From Agelas oroides (Eukaryota > Porifera > Demospongiae > Agelasida > Agelasidae): a stretch of 64,000 nt of DNA. The stretch covers positions 1,677,262-1,741,261 of the forward strand of contig OX422198.1 of NCBI GenBank assembly GCA_949130485.1, given 5' to 3'. This document shows positions 51,601-63,900 of this stretch, piece after piece (position 1 is the first letter of the stretch; every line of letters starts with the position of its first letter). The notes beneath the pieces were generated by a model that saw nothing but the letters and a program-made list of their open reading frames with translations, had not been told where the DNA came from and did no database searches. Position numbers and translations under genes: made by a program.

Positions 51601-53329
51601 AGTAGAGCCATGGTTGAATATAGTAGAGTCATGTAGAGTCAAGTAGAGCCAGGTAGAGCCATGGTAGAGTGTAGTAGAGTCAAGTAGAGTCAATTGGATC
51701 CATGGTAGGATGTAGTAGAGCCAATGTAGAGTGTAGTAGGGACAAGTAGAGCCAGGTCTAGCAATGGTATAGTGTAGTAGAGTCAAGTAGAGCCAAGTAG
51801 AGCCATAGTAGAATGTAGTAGAGTGAAGTAGAGCCATGGTAGAATGTAGTAGAGGCATACAGAATCAAGTAGAGCAATGGTAGAATGTAGTAGAATTACG
51901 TACAGTCATGTGGAGCCATGGTAGAATGTAGTAGAGACATGGTAGAGTGTAGTAGAGTCAAGTAGAGCCAAGTAGAGCCATGGCAGAGTGTAGTAGAGCC
52001 ATGTAGAGCCATGGTAGTGTGTACTAGAGTCAAGTAGAACCATGTAGAGCCAAGGTAGAGTGTAGTGGACTCAAGTAGAGTCAAGTAGAGCCATGGTAGA
52101 ATGTAGTAGAGTAATGTAGAGTCAAGTAGAGCCATGGTAGAATGTTGTAGAGCCAGGTAGAGCCATGGTAGAGTGTAGTAGATTAAAGTAGAGTCATGTT
52201 GATCCATGGTAGGATGTAGTAGAGCAAAGGTAGAGTGAAGTAGAGACAAGTTCAGCCAGGTCTAGCAATGGTATAGTGTAGTAGAGTCAAGTAGAGCCAA
52301 GTACAGACATTGTAGAATGTAGTAGAGTCAAGTAGAGCCATGGTAGAATGTAGTGGAGTCATGTAGTGTCACGTAGAGCCATGGTACAATGGAGTAGAGT
52401 CACGTAGAGTCACGTGGAGCCATGGTAAAATGTAGTGTGTAGTAGAGACACGGTAGAGTGTAGTACAGTCGAGTAGAGCCAAGGAGAGCCATGGTAGAGT
52501 GTAGTAGAGTCAAGTAAAGTCAAGTAGAGCCATGGTAGAATGTAGTAGAGTCATGTAGTGTGAAGTATAGCCATGATATACAATGGAGTAGAGCCATGGT
52601 AGAGTGTAGTAGAGTCAAGTAGAGCCAAGTAGAGCCATGATAGGGTGTAGTAGAGCCAAGTAGAGACATGGTAGTCTGTAGTAGAGTCAAGTAGAGCCAA
52701 GTAGAACCAAGATAGAGTGTAGTGGACTCAAGGACAGTCAAGTAGAGCCATGGTAGAATGTAGTAGAGTCACATAGAAACAAGTAGAGCCACGGTAGAAA
52801 GTACTAGAGCTAGGTAGAGCGATGGTAGAGTGTAGTAGAGTCAGGTGGAGTCACGTGGATCCATGGTAGGATGTAGTAGAGCCAAGGTAGAGTGAAGTAG
52901 AGACAAGTAGAGCCAGGTCTAGCAATGGTATAGTGTAGTAGAGTCAAGTAGAGCCAAGTAGAGCCATCGTAGAATGTAGTAGAGTCAAGTAGAGCTATTG
53001 TAGAATGTAGTAGATTCAAGTAGAACCATGGTAGAATGTAGTAGAGTCATGTAGTGTCAAGTACAGCCATTGTACAATGGAGTAGAGCCTTGATATACTG
53101 AAGTAGAGTAAAGTAGAGCCAAGAAGAGCCATGGTAGAGTGTAGTAGAGCCAAGTAGAGCTATGGTAGTGTGTAGTAGAGGCAAGTAGAGCCAAGTAGAG
53201 CCAAAGTAGAGTGTAGTGGACTGAAGTAGAGTCAAGTAGAGCCATGGTAGAGTGTAGTAGAGTCATGTAGAGTCAAGTAGAGCCATGGTAGAATGTAGTA
53301 GAGCCAGGTAGAGCCATGGTAGAGTGTAG

Positions 53330-56300
53330 TAGAGTCATGTAGAGTCAAGTAGAGCCATGGTAGAATGTAGTAGAGCCAGGTAGAGCCATGGTAGAGTGTA
53401 GTAGAGTCAAGTAGAGTCACGTGGATCCATGGTAGGATGTAGTAGAGCCAAGGTAGAGTGTAGTAGGGACAAGTAGAGCCAGGTCTAGCAATGGTATTGT
53501 GTAGTAGAGTCATGTAGAGCCAAGTAGAGCCATGGTAGAATGTAGTAGAGGGATACAGAGTCAAGTAGAGCAATGGTAGAATGTAGTAGAATGACGTAGA
53601 GTCCCGTGGAGCCATGGTAGAATGTAGTATAGACATGGTAGAGTGTAGTAGAGTCAAGTAGAGCCAAGTAGAGCCATGGCAGAGTGTAGTAGAGCCAAGT
53701 AGAGCCATGGTAGTGTTTAGTAGAGTCAAGTAGAGCCAAGTAGAGCCAAGGTAGAGTGTAATGGACTCAAGTAGAGTCAAGTAGAGCCATGGTAGAATGT
53801 AGTAGAGTCATGTAGAGTCAAGTAGAGCCATGGTAGAATGTAGTAGAGCCAGGTAGAGCCATGGTAGCGTGTAGTAGAGTCAAGTAGAGTCACGTTGATC
53901 CATGGTAGAATGTAGTAAATCCAAGGTAGAGTGAAGTAGAGAAAAGTTTAGCCAGGTCTACCAATGGTATAGTGAAGTAGAGTCAAGTAGAGCCAAGTAC
54001 AGCCATCGTAGAATGTAGTAGAGTCAAGTAGAGCCATGGTAGAATGTAGTAGAGTCATTTAGTGTGAAGTATAGCCATGATATACAATGGAGTAGAGCCA
54101 TGGTATAGTGTAGTAGAGTCAAGTAGAGCCATGGTAGGGTGTAGTAAAGCCAAGTAGAGCCATGGTAGTCTTTAGTAGAGTCAAGTAGAGGCAAGTAGAG
54201 CCAAGGTAGAGTGTAGTGGACTCAAGGAGAGTCAAGTAGAGCCATGGTAGAATGTAGTAGAGTCATGTAGAATCAAGTAGAGCCATGGTAGAATGTAGTA
54301 GAGTCATGTAGAAACAAGTAGAGCCATGGTAGAATGTAGTAGAGTCAGGTAGAGCCATGGTAGAGTGTAGTAGAGTCAAGTAGAGTCAGGTGGATCCATG
54401 GTAGGATGTAGCAGAGCTAAGGTAGAGTGAAGTAGAGACAAGTAGACCCAGGTCTAGCAATGGTATAGTGTAGTAGAGTCAAGTAGAGCCAAGTAGAGCC
54501 ATCGTAGAATGTAGTAGAGTCAAGTAGAGAGATGGTAGAATGTAGTAGAGTCATGTAGTGTCAAGTAGAGCCATTGTACAATGGAGTAGAGCCATGATAT
54601 ACTGTAGTAGAGTCAAGTAGAGCCATGGTAGTGTGTAGTAGAGGCAAGTAGAGCCAAGTAGAGCCAAAGTAGAGTGTAGTGGACTCAAGTAGAGTCAAGT
54701 AGAGCGATGGTAGAATGTAATAGAGTCATGTAGAGTCAAGTAGAGCCATGGTACAATGTAGTAGAGCCAGGTAGAGCCATGGTAGAGTGTAGTAGAGTCA
54801 AGTAGAGTCACGTGGATCCATGGTAGGATGTAGTAGAGCCAAGGTAGAGTGTAGTAGGGACAAGTAGAGCCAGGTCTAGCAATGGTATTGTGTAGTAGAG
54901 TCAAGTAGAGCCAAGTAGAGTCATGGTAGAATGTAGTAGAGGGATACAGAGTCAAGTAGAGCAATGGTAGAATGTAGTAGAATGACGTACAGTCCCGTGG
55001 AGCCATGGTAGAATGTAGTATAGACATGGTAGAGTTTAGTAGAGTCAAGTAGAGCCAAGTAGAGCCATGGCAGAGTGTAGTAGAGCCAAGTAGAGCCATG
55101 GTAGTGTTTAGTAGAGTCAAGTAGAGCCAAGTAGAGCCAAGGTAGAGTGTAATGGACTCAAGTAGAGTCAAGTAGAGCCATGGTAGAATGTAGTAGAGTC
55201 ATGTAGAGTCAAGTAGAGCCATGGTAGAATGTAGTAGAGCCAGGTAGAGCCATGGTAGCGTGTAGTAGAGTCAAGTAGAGTCACGTTGATCCATGGTAGA
55301 ATGTAGTAAATCCAAGGTAGAGTGAAGTAGAGAAAAGTTTAGCCAGGTCTACCAATGGTATAGTGAAGTAGAGTCAAGTAGAGCCAAGTACAGCCATCGT
55401 AGAATGTAGTAGAGTCAAGTAGAGCCATGGTAGAATGTAGTAGAGTCATTTAGTGTGAAGTATAGCCATGATATACAATGGAGTAGAGCCATGGTATAGT
55501 GTAGTAGAGTCAACTAGAGCCAAGTAGAGCCATGGTAGGGTGTAGTAAAGCCAAGTAGAGCCATGGTAGTCTTTAGTAGAGTCAAGTAGAGCCAAGTAGA
55601 GCCAAGGTAGAGTGTAGTGGACTCAAGGAGAGTCAAGTAGAGCCATGGTAGAATGTAGTAGAGTCATGTAGAATCAAGTAGAGCCATGGTAGAATGTAGT
55701 AGAGTCATGTAGAAACAAGTAGAGCCATGGTAGAATGTAGTAGAGTCAGGTAGAGCCATGGTAGAGTGTAGTAGAGTCAAGTAGAGTCACGTGGATCCAT
55801 GGTAGGATGTAGCAGAGCTAAGGTAGAGTGAAGTAGAGACAAGTAGACCCAGGTCTAGCAATGGTATAGTGTAGTAGAGTCAAGTAGAGCCAAGTAGAGC
55901 CATCGTAGAATGTAGTAGAGTCAAGTAGAGCGATGGTAGAATGTAGTAGAGTCATGTAGTGTCAAGTAGAGCCATTGTACAATGGAGTAGAGCCATGATA
56001 TACTGTAGTAGAGTCAAGTAGAGCCATGGTAGTGTGTAGTAGAGGCAAGTAGAGCCAAGTAGAGCCAAAGTAGAGTGTAGTGGACTCAAGTAGAGTCAAG
56101 TAGAGCGATGGTAGAATGTAATAGAGTCATGTAGAGTCAAGTAGAGCCATGGTACAATGTAGTAGAGCCAGGTAGAGCCATGGTAGAGTGTAGTAGAGTC
56201 AAGTAGAGTCACGTGGATCCATGGTAGGATGTAGTAGAGCCAAGGTAGAGTGTAGTAGGGACAAGTAGAGCCAGGTCTAGCAATGGTATTGTGTAGTAGA

Positions 56301-57545
56301 GTCAAGTAGAGCCAAGTAGAGCCATGGTAGAATGTAGTAGAGGGATACAGAGTCAAGTAGAGCAATGGTAGAATGTAGTAGAATGACGTAGAGTCCCGTG
56401 GAGCCATGGTAGAATGTAGTATAGACATGGTAGAGTTTAGTAGAGTCAAGTAGAGCCAAGTAGAGCCATGGCAGAGTGTAGTAGAGCCAAGTAGAGCCAT
56501 GGTAGTGTTTAGTAGAGTCAAGTAGAGCCAAGTAGAGCCAAGGTAGAGTGTAATGGACTCAAGTAGAGTCAAGTAGAGCCATGGTAGAATGTAGTAGAGT
56601 CATGTAGAGTCACGTTGATCCATGGTAGAATGTAGTAAATCCAAGGTAGAGTGAAGTAGAGAAAAGTTTAGCCAGGTCTACCAATGGTATAGTGAAGTAG
56701 AGTCAAGTAGAGCCAAGTACAGCCATCGTAGAATGTAGTAGAGTCAAGTAGAGCCATGGTAGAATGTAGTAGAGTCATTTAGTGTGAAGTATAGCCATGA
56801 TATACAATGGAGTAGAGCCATGGTATAGTGTAGTAGAGTCAAGTAGAGCCAAGTAGAGCCATGGTAGGGTGTAGTAAAGCCAAGTAGAGCCATGGTAGTC
56901 TTTAGTAGAGTCAAGTAGAGCCAAGTAGAGCCAAGCTAGAGTGTAGTGGACTCAAGGAGAGTCAAGTAGAGCCATGGTAGAATGTAGTAGAGTCATGTAG
57001 AATCAAGTAGAGCCATGGTAGAATGTAGTAGAGTCATGTAGAATCAAGTAGAGCCATGGTAGAATGTAGTAGAGTCATGTAGAAACAAGTAGAGCCATGG
57101 TAGAATGTAGTAGAGTCAGGTAGAGCCATGGTAGAGTGTAGTAGAGTCAAGTAGAGTCACGTGGATCCATGGTAGGATGTAGCAGAGCTAAGGTAGAGTG
57201 AAGTAGAGACAAGTAGACCCAGGTCTAGCAATGGTATAGTGTATTAGAGTCAAGTAGAGCCAAGTAGAGCCATCGTAGAATGTAGTAGAGTCAAGTAGAG
57301 CGATGGTAGAATGTAGTAGAGTCATGTAGTGTCAAGTAGAGCCATTGTACAATGGAGTAGAGCCATGATATACTGTAGTACAGTCAAGTAGAGCCATGGT
57401 AGTGTGTAGTAGAGGCAAGTAGAGCCAAGTAGAGCCAAAGTAGAGTGTAGTCGACTCAAGTAGAGTCAAGTAGTGCGATGGTAGAATGTAATAGAGTCAT
57501 GTAGAGTCAAGTAGAGCCATGGTACAATGTAGTAGAGCCAGGTAT
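53330..57545 (+). repeat. 1.4-kb HOR present three times
   Basis: Copies are about 53330-54720, 54721-56121 and 56122-57545. The marker atggtattgtg lies at 53491, 54882 and 56283 (offsets 1391 and 1401), and gcgatggtagaatgtaatag at 54704, 56105 and 57475 (1401 and 1370). Differences are a 10-bp module absent from copy 1 near 54120, a 72-bp loss near 56600 in copy 3, and a 41-bp unit gained near 57020 in copy 3; these account for every offset change. Shared odd variants include agaaaagtttagcc. Confidence 0.88.
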
Positions 57546-58530
57546 AGCCATGGTAGAGTGTAGGAGAGTCAAGTAGAGTCACGTGGATCCATGGTAGGAT
57601 GTAGTAGAGCCAAGGTAGAGTGTAGTAGAGTCAAGTAGAGACAAGTAGAACCATCGTAGAATGTAGTAGAGTCAAGTACAGCCATGGTAGAATGTAGTAG
57701 AGTCATGTAGTGTCAAGTAGAGCCATGGTACAATGGAGTAGAACCATGGTAGAGTGTAGTAGAGTCAAGTAGAGCCAAGTAGAGCCATGGTAAAGTGTGG
57801 TAGAGTCAAGTAGAGACAAGTAGAGTTACGGTAGAATGTAGTAGATTCAATTCGAACAATGGTAGAATGTAGTAGAGCCATGTAGTGGGAAGTAGAGCCA
57901 TGGTATAGAATGGAGTAGAACCATGGTAGAGTGTAGTAGTGTCAATTAGACCCAAGTAAGCAACAGTAGAGTGTAGGAGAGTCAAGTAGAGTCAGGAAGA
58001 GCCATGGTACAATTTAGTAGAATCATGTAGTGTCAAGAAGAGCCTTGGTACAATGGGGTAGAGCCACGGTAGCATGTAGTAGAGTCATGTGGAGCCAAGT
58101 AGAGCCATGGTAGAATGTAGTAGAGCCAGGTAGAGCCATGGTAGAATGCAGTAGAGTCAAGTAAAGTCACGTGGAGCCATGGCAGAATGTAGTAGCGCCA
58201 AGGTAGAGTGTAGTACGGTCTCGTAGAGTCAAGTAGATCCATGGAAGTATGTAGTAGAGTCAAGTAGAGTCAAGTAGAGCTATGGTAGAATGTGGTAGGG
58301 ACATGGTAGAGTGTAGTAGAGTCATGTAGAGCCAAGTAGAGCCATGGTAGATTGCAGTAGAGCCAAGTAGAGCCATGGTAGTGTGCAGTAGAGTCAAGTA
58401 GAGCTAAGTAGAGTCAAGGTAGAGTGTAGTGGACTCAACCAGAGTAAAGTAGAGCCATGGTAGAATGTAGTAGAGTCATGTAGAGTCAAGTGGAGCCATG
58501 GTAGAATGTAGTAGAGCCAGGTAGAGCCAT
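57546..58530 (+). repeat. Paralogue of 48.4-49.6 kb
   Basis: The stretch shares rare signatures with zone 5: ggtatagcc followed by gtgtaggagag (57541, 48383), caattcgaac (57848, 49041), and gtacggtct (58213, 49407). The offset falls from 9158 to about 8807 bp, so about 350 bp present at 48.6-48.9 kb is missing here, the same size as the indel at 27521. Confidence 0.8.
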
Positions 58531-59727
58531 GGTGTAGAGTGTAGTAGAGTCAAGTAGAATCACGTGGATCCATGGTAGGATGTAGTACAGCTAAGGTAGA
58601 GTGAAGTAGAGACAAGTACAGCCAGATCTAGCAAAGGTATAGTGTAGTAGAGTCAAGTAGAGCCAAGTAGACCCATTGTAGAATGTAGTAGAGTCAAGTA
58701 GAGCCATGGTAGAATGTAGTAGAGTGATCTTGTGTCAAATAGAGCCATGGTACAATGGAGTAGAGCCATGGTATAGTGTAGTAGAGTCAAGTAGAGCCAA
58801 GTAGAGCCATGGTAGAGTGTAGTAGAGCCAAGTAGAGCCATGGTAGAGTGTAGTAGAGTCAAGTAGAGCCAAGTAGAGCCAAGGTAGAGTGTAGTGGACT
58901 CAAGGAGAGTCAAGTAGAGCCATGGTAGAGTGTAGTATAGAGTCAAGTAAAATCACGTGCATCCATGGTAGGATGTAGTAGAGCCAAGGTACAGTGAAGT
59001 AGAGACAAGTAGAGCCAGGTCTAGCAATGCTACATTGTAGTCGAGTCAAGTAGAGCCAAGTAGAGCCAAGTAGAGCCACCGTAGAATGTAGTAGAGTCAA
59101 GTAGAGCCATGGTAGAATGGAGTAGGGTCATGTAGTGTCAAGTAGAGCCATGGTACAATGGAGTAGAGCCATGGTATAGTGTAGTAGAGTCAAGTAGAGC
59201 CAAGTAGAGCTGTTCTAGAGTGTAGTAGAGCCAAGTAGACCCATGGTAGTGTGTAGTAGAGGCAAGTAGAGCCAAGTAGAGCCAAAGTAGAGTGTGGTGG
59301 ACTGAAGTAGAGTCAAGTAGAGCCATGGTAGAATGTAGTAGAGTCATGTAGAGTGAAGTAGATCCATGGTAGAATTTAGTAGAGCCAGGTAGAGCCATGG
59401 TAGAGTGTAGTACAGTCAGGTAGAGTCAAGTAGATCCATGGCAGAATGTAGTAGAGTCAAGTAGAGTCAAGTAGAGCTATGGTAGAATGTGGTAGGGACA
59501 TGGTAGAGTGTAGCAGAGTGATATAGAGCCAAGTAGAGCAATGGTAGATTGTAGTAGAGCCAAGTAGAGCCATGGTAGTGTGTAGTAGAGTCAAGTAGAG
59601 CCAAGTAGAGTCAAGGTAGAGTGTAGTGGACTCAACCAGAGTAAAGTAGAGCCATGGTAGAATGTAGTAGAGTCATGTAGAGCCAAGTAGAGCCATGGTA
59701 GAATGTAGTAGAGCCAGGTAGAGCCAT
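58531..59727 (+). repeat. 1197-bp tandem HOR, copy A
   Basis: Starts at the 3-bp-gain B module ggtgtagagtg, which recurs exactly 1197 bp later. Includes the variants aaatcacgtg and gatcttgtgtcaaatag. Differs from copy B at scattered bases, for example cacgtgcatcc here and cacgtggatcc in B. Confidence 0.88.
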
Positions 59728-60924
59728 GGTGTAGAGTGTAGTAGAGTCAAGTAGAATCACGTGGATCCATGGTAGGATGCAGTACAGCTAAGGTAGAGTG
59801 AAGTAGAGACAAGTAGAGCCAGGTTTAGCAAAGGTATAGTGTAGTAGAGTCAAGTAGAGCCAAGTAGAGCCTTTGTAGAATGTAGTAGAGTCAAGTAGAG
59901 CCATGGTAGAATGTAGTAGAGTGATCTTGTGTCAAATAGAGCCATGGTACAATGGAGTAGAGCCATGGTATAGTGTAGTAGAGTCAAGTAGAGCCAAGTA
60001 GAGCCATGGTAGAGTGTAGTAGAGCCAAGTAGAGCCATGGTAGAGTGTAGTAGAGTCAAGTAGAGCCAAGTAGAGCCAAGGTAGAGTGTAGTGGACTCAA
60101 GGAGAGTCAAGTAGAGCCATGGTAGAGTGTAGTATAGAGTCAAGTAAAATCACGTGGATCCATGGTAGGATGTAGCAGAGCCAAGGTACAGTGAAGTAGA
60201 GACAAGTAGAGCCAGGTCTAGCAATGCTACATTGTAGTCGAGTCAAGTAGAGCCAAGTAGAGCCAAGTAGAGCCACCGTAGAATGTAGTAGAGTCAAGTA
60301 GAGCCATGGTAGAATGGAGTAGGGTCATGTAGTGTCAAGTAGAGCCATGGTACAATGGAGTAGAGCCATGGTATAGTGTAGTAGAGTCAAGTAGAGCCAA
60401 GTAGAGCCGTTGTAGAGTGTAGTAGAGCCAAGTAGACCCATGGTAGTGTGTAGTAGAGGCAAGTAGAGCCAAGTAGAGCCAAAGTAGAGTGTGGTGGACT
60501 GACGTAGAGTCAAGTAGAGCCATGGTAGAATGTAGTAGAGTCATGTAGAGTGAAGTAGAGCCATGGTAGAATTTAGTAGAGCCAGGTAGAGCCATGGTAG
60601 AGTGTAGTACAGTCAGGTAGAGTCAAGTAGATCCATGGCAGAATGTAGTAGAGTCAAGTAGAGTCAAGTAGAGCTATGGTAGAATGTGGTAGGGACATGG
60701 TAGAGTGTAGCAGAGTGATATAGAGCCAAGTAGAGCAATGGTAGATTGTAGTAGAGCCAAGTAGAGCCATGGTAGTGTGTAGTAGAGTCAAGTAGAGCCA
60801 AGTAGAGTCAAGGTAGAGTGTAGTGGACTCAACCAGAGTAAAGTAGAGCCATGGTAGAATGTAGTAGAGTCATGTAGAGCCAAGTAGAGCCATGGTAGAA
60901 TGTAGTAGAGCCAGGTAGAGCCAT
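59728..60924 (+). repeat. 1197-bp tandem HOR, copy B
   Basis: Second copy, ending at the next ggtgtagagtg (60925). A third partial and more diverged repetition follows: at 60948 it reads gtagggccacgtgg where copies A and B read gtagaatcacgtgg, the form otherwise seen near 50780, which indicates exchange with another HOR lineage. Confidence 0.88.
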
Positions 60925-63900
60925 GGTGTAGAGTGTAGTAGAGTCAAGTAGGGCCACGTGGATCCATGGTAGGATGTAGTACAGCTAAGGTAGAGTGAAG
61001 TAGAGACAAGTAGAGCCAGGTCTAGCAATGGTATAGTGTAGTAGAGTCAACTAGAGTCAAGTACAGCCATCGTAGAATGTAGTAGAGTCAAGTAGAGCCA
61101 TGGTAGAATGTAGTAGAGTGATCTAGTGTCAAATAGAGCCATGGTACAATGGAGTAGAGCCATGGTATAGTGTAGTAGAGTCAAGTAGAGCCAAGTAGAG
61201 CCATGGTAGAGTGTAGTAGAGCCAAGTAGAGCCAAGGTAGAGTGTAGTGGACTCATGGAGAGTCAAGTAGAGCCATGGTAGAGTGTAGTAGAGTCAAGTA
61301 AAATCACTTGGATCCATGGTAGGATGTAGTAGAGCAAAGGTAGAGTGAAGTAGAGACAAGTAGAGCCAGGTCTAGCAATGGTATATTGTAGTAGAGTCAA
61401 GTAGAACCAAGTAGAGCCAAGTAGAGCCATCGTAGAATGTAGTAGAGTCAAGTAGAGCCATGGTAGAATGTAGTAGAATCATGTAGTGTCAAGTAGAGCC
61501 ATGGTACAATGGAGTAGAGCCATGGTATAGTGTAGTAGAGTCAACTAGACCCAAGTAGAGCCATGGTAGAGTGTACTAGGGCCATGTAGAGCCATGGTAG
61601 TGTGTAGTAGAGGCAAGTAGAGCCAAGTACAGTCAAAGTAGAGTGTAGTGGACTGAAGTAGAGTCAAGTAGAGCCATGGTAGAATGTAGTAGAGTCATGT
61701 AGACTCAAGTAGAGCCTTGGTAGAATGTAGTAGAGCCAGGTAGAGCCATGGTAGAGTGTAGTAGAGTCAAGAAGAGTCACGTGGATCCATGGTAGGATGT
61801 AGTAGAGCCAAGGTAGAGTGTAGCAGACACAAGTAGAGCGAGGTCTAGCAATGGTATAGTGTAGTAGAGTCAAGTAGAGCCAAGTAGAGCCATCGTAGAA
61901 TGTAGTAGAGTCAAGTAGAGCTATGGCAGAGTGTAGTAGAGTCATGTAAGTGTCAAGTAGAGCCATGGTACAATGGAGTAGAGCTATGGTAGAGTGTAGT
62001 AGATTCAATTGGAACCATGGTAGAATGTAGTAGAGTCATGTAGTGTGAAGAACAGCCATAGTATACAATGGAGTAGAGCCATGGTAGAGTGTAGTAGAGT
62101 CAAGTAGAGCCAAGTAGAGGAATGGTAGAGTGTAGTAGTCTCAAGTAGAGCCAAGTAGAGCCATGGGAGCATGTAGTAGAGTCATGTAGAGCCAAGTAGA
62201 GCCATGGTAGAATGTAGTAGAGCCAGGTAGAGCATTGGTAGAATTCAGTAGAGACAAGTAGAGTGACGTGGAGTCATGGTAGAATGTAGTAGAGTCAAGT
62301 AGAGTCAATTAGAGCAATGGTAGAACTTAGTATGATCATGCAGAGTCAAGTAGAGCCATGGTATAATGTAGTAGAGCCAGGTAGAGCCATGGTAGAGTGT
62401 GGTAGAGTCAAGTAGAGTAACGAGGATCCATGGTAGGATGTAGTAGAGCCAAGGTAGAGTGTAGTAGAGACAACTACAGCCAGGTCTAGCAATGATATAG
62501 TGTAGTAGAGTCAAGTAGAGCCAAATAGAGCCATCGTAGAGTGTAGAAGAGCCAAGTAGAGCCATGGTAGAGTATAGTAGAGTGAGATAGAGTCAAGTAG
62601 AGCCACGGTAGCATGCAGTAGAGTCATGTAGAGCCAAGTACAGCCATGGTATAGTATAATAGAGTTAAGGAGAGCTATTATAGAATGTAGTAGAGTCAAG
62701 TACAGTCACGTGGAGCAATGGTAGAATGTAGTAGAGACATGGTAGAGTGTAGTAGAGTCAAGTAGAGACCAGTAGAGCCATGGTAGAGTGTAGTAGAGTC
62801 AAGTAGAGCAAAGTAGAGCCATGGTAGAGTGTAGTGGACTCAAGGAGAGTCAAGTAGAGCCATGGTAGAGTGCAGTAGAGTCAAGTAAAATCACGTGGAT
62901 CCATGGTAGGATGTAGTAGAGCCAAGGTACAGTGAAGTAGAGACAAGTAGAGCCAGGTCTAGCAATGGTACATTGTAGTCGAGTCAAGTAGAGCCAAGTA
63001 GAGCCAAGTAGAGCCACCGTAGAATGTAGTGGAGTCAAGTAGAGCCATGGTAGAATGTAGTAGAGTCATGTAGTGTGAAGTAGAGCCATGGTACAATGGA
63101 GTAGAGCCATGGTATAGTGTAGTAGAGTCAAGTAGAGCCAAGTAGAGCCATTGTAGAGTGTAGTAGAGCCAAGTAGAGCCATGGTAGTGTGTAGTAGAGG
63201 CAAGTAGAGCCAAGTAGAGCCAAAGTAGAGTGTAGTGGACTGAAGTAGAGTCAAGTAGAGCCATGGTAGAATGTAGTAGAGTCATGTAGAGTCAAGTAGA
63301 GCCATGGTAGAATTTAGTAGAGCCAGGTAGAACCATGGTAGAGTGTAGTACAGTCACGTACAGTCAAGTAGATCCATGGCAGAATGTAGTAGAGTCAAGT
63401 AGAGTCAAGTAGAGGTATGGTAGAATGTGGTAGGGACATGGTAGACTGTAGTAGAGTGATGTAGAGCCAAGTAGAGCCATGGTAGATTGTAGTAGAGCCA
63501 AGTAGAGCCATGGTAGTGTGTAGTAGACTCAAGTACAGCCAAGTAGAGTCAAGGTAGAGTGTAGTGGACTCAACCAGAGTAAAGTAGAGCGATGGTAGAA
63601 TCTAGTAGAGTCATGTAGAGTCAAGTAGAGCCACGGTAGAATGTTGTAGAGCCAGGTAGAGCCATGGTGTAGAGTGTAGTAGAGTCAAGTAGAGCCAGGT
63701 AGAGCCATGGTAGAGTGTAGTAGAGCCAAGTAGAGCCAAGGTAGAGTGTAGTGGACTCATGGAGAGTCAAGTAGAGCCATGGTAGAGTGTAGTAGAGTCA
63801 AGTAAAATCACGTGGATCCATGGAAGAATGTAGTAGAGCCAAGGTAGAGTGAAGTAGAGACAAGTAGAGCCAGGTATAGCAATGGTATCTTGTAGTAGAG

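Larger units (their letters stand above)
42700..53330 (+). repeat. Array zone 5: more diverged HORs
   Basis: Satellite throughout with the one inverted segment at 44258-44324. HORs keep the usual slot order but differ strongly from each other, and few long identical copies are visible. The part from 48383 to about 50600 is paralogous to 57541-60600 at offsets of 8.8-9.2 kb; the main offset change is about 350 bp. A 3-bp gain in a B module (ggtgtagagtg) first appears at 49633 and 50756. Confidence 0.78.
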
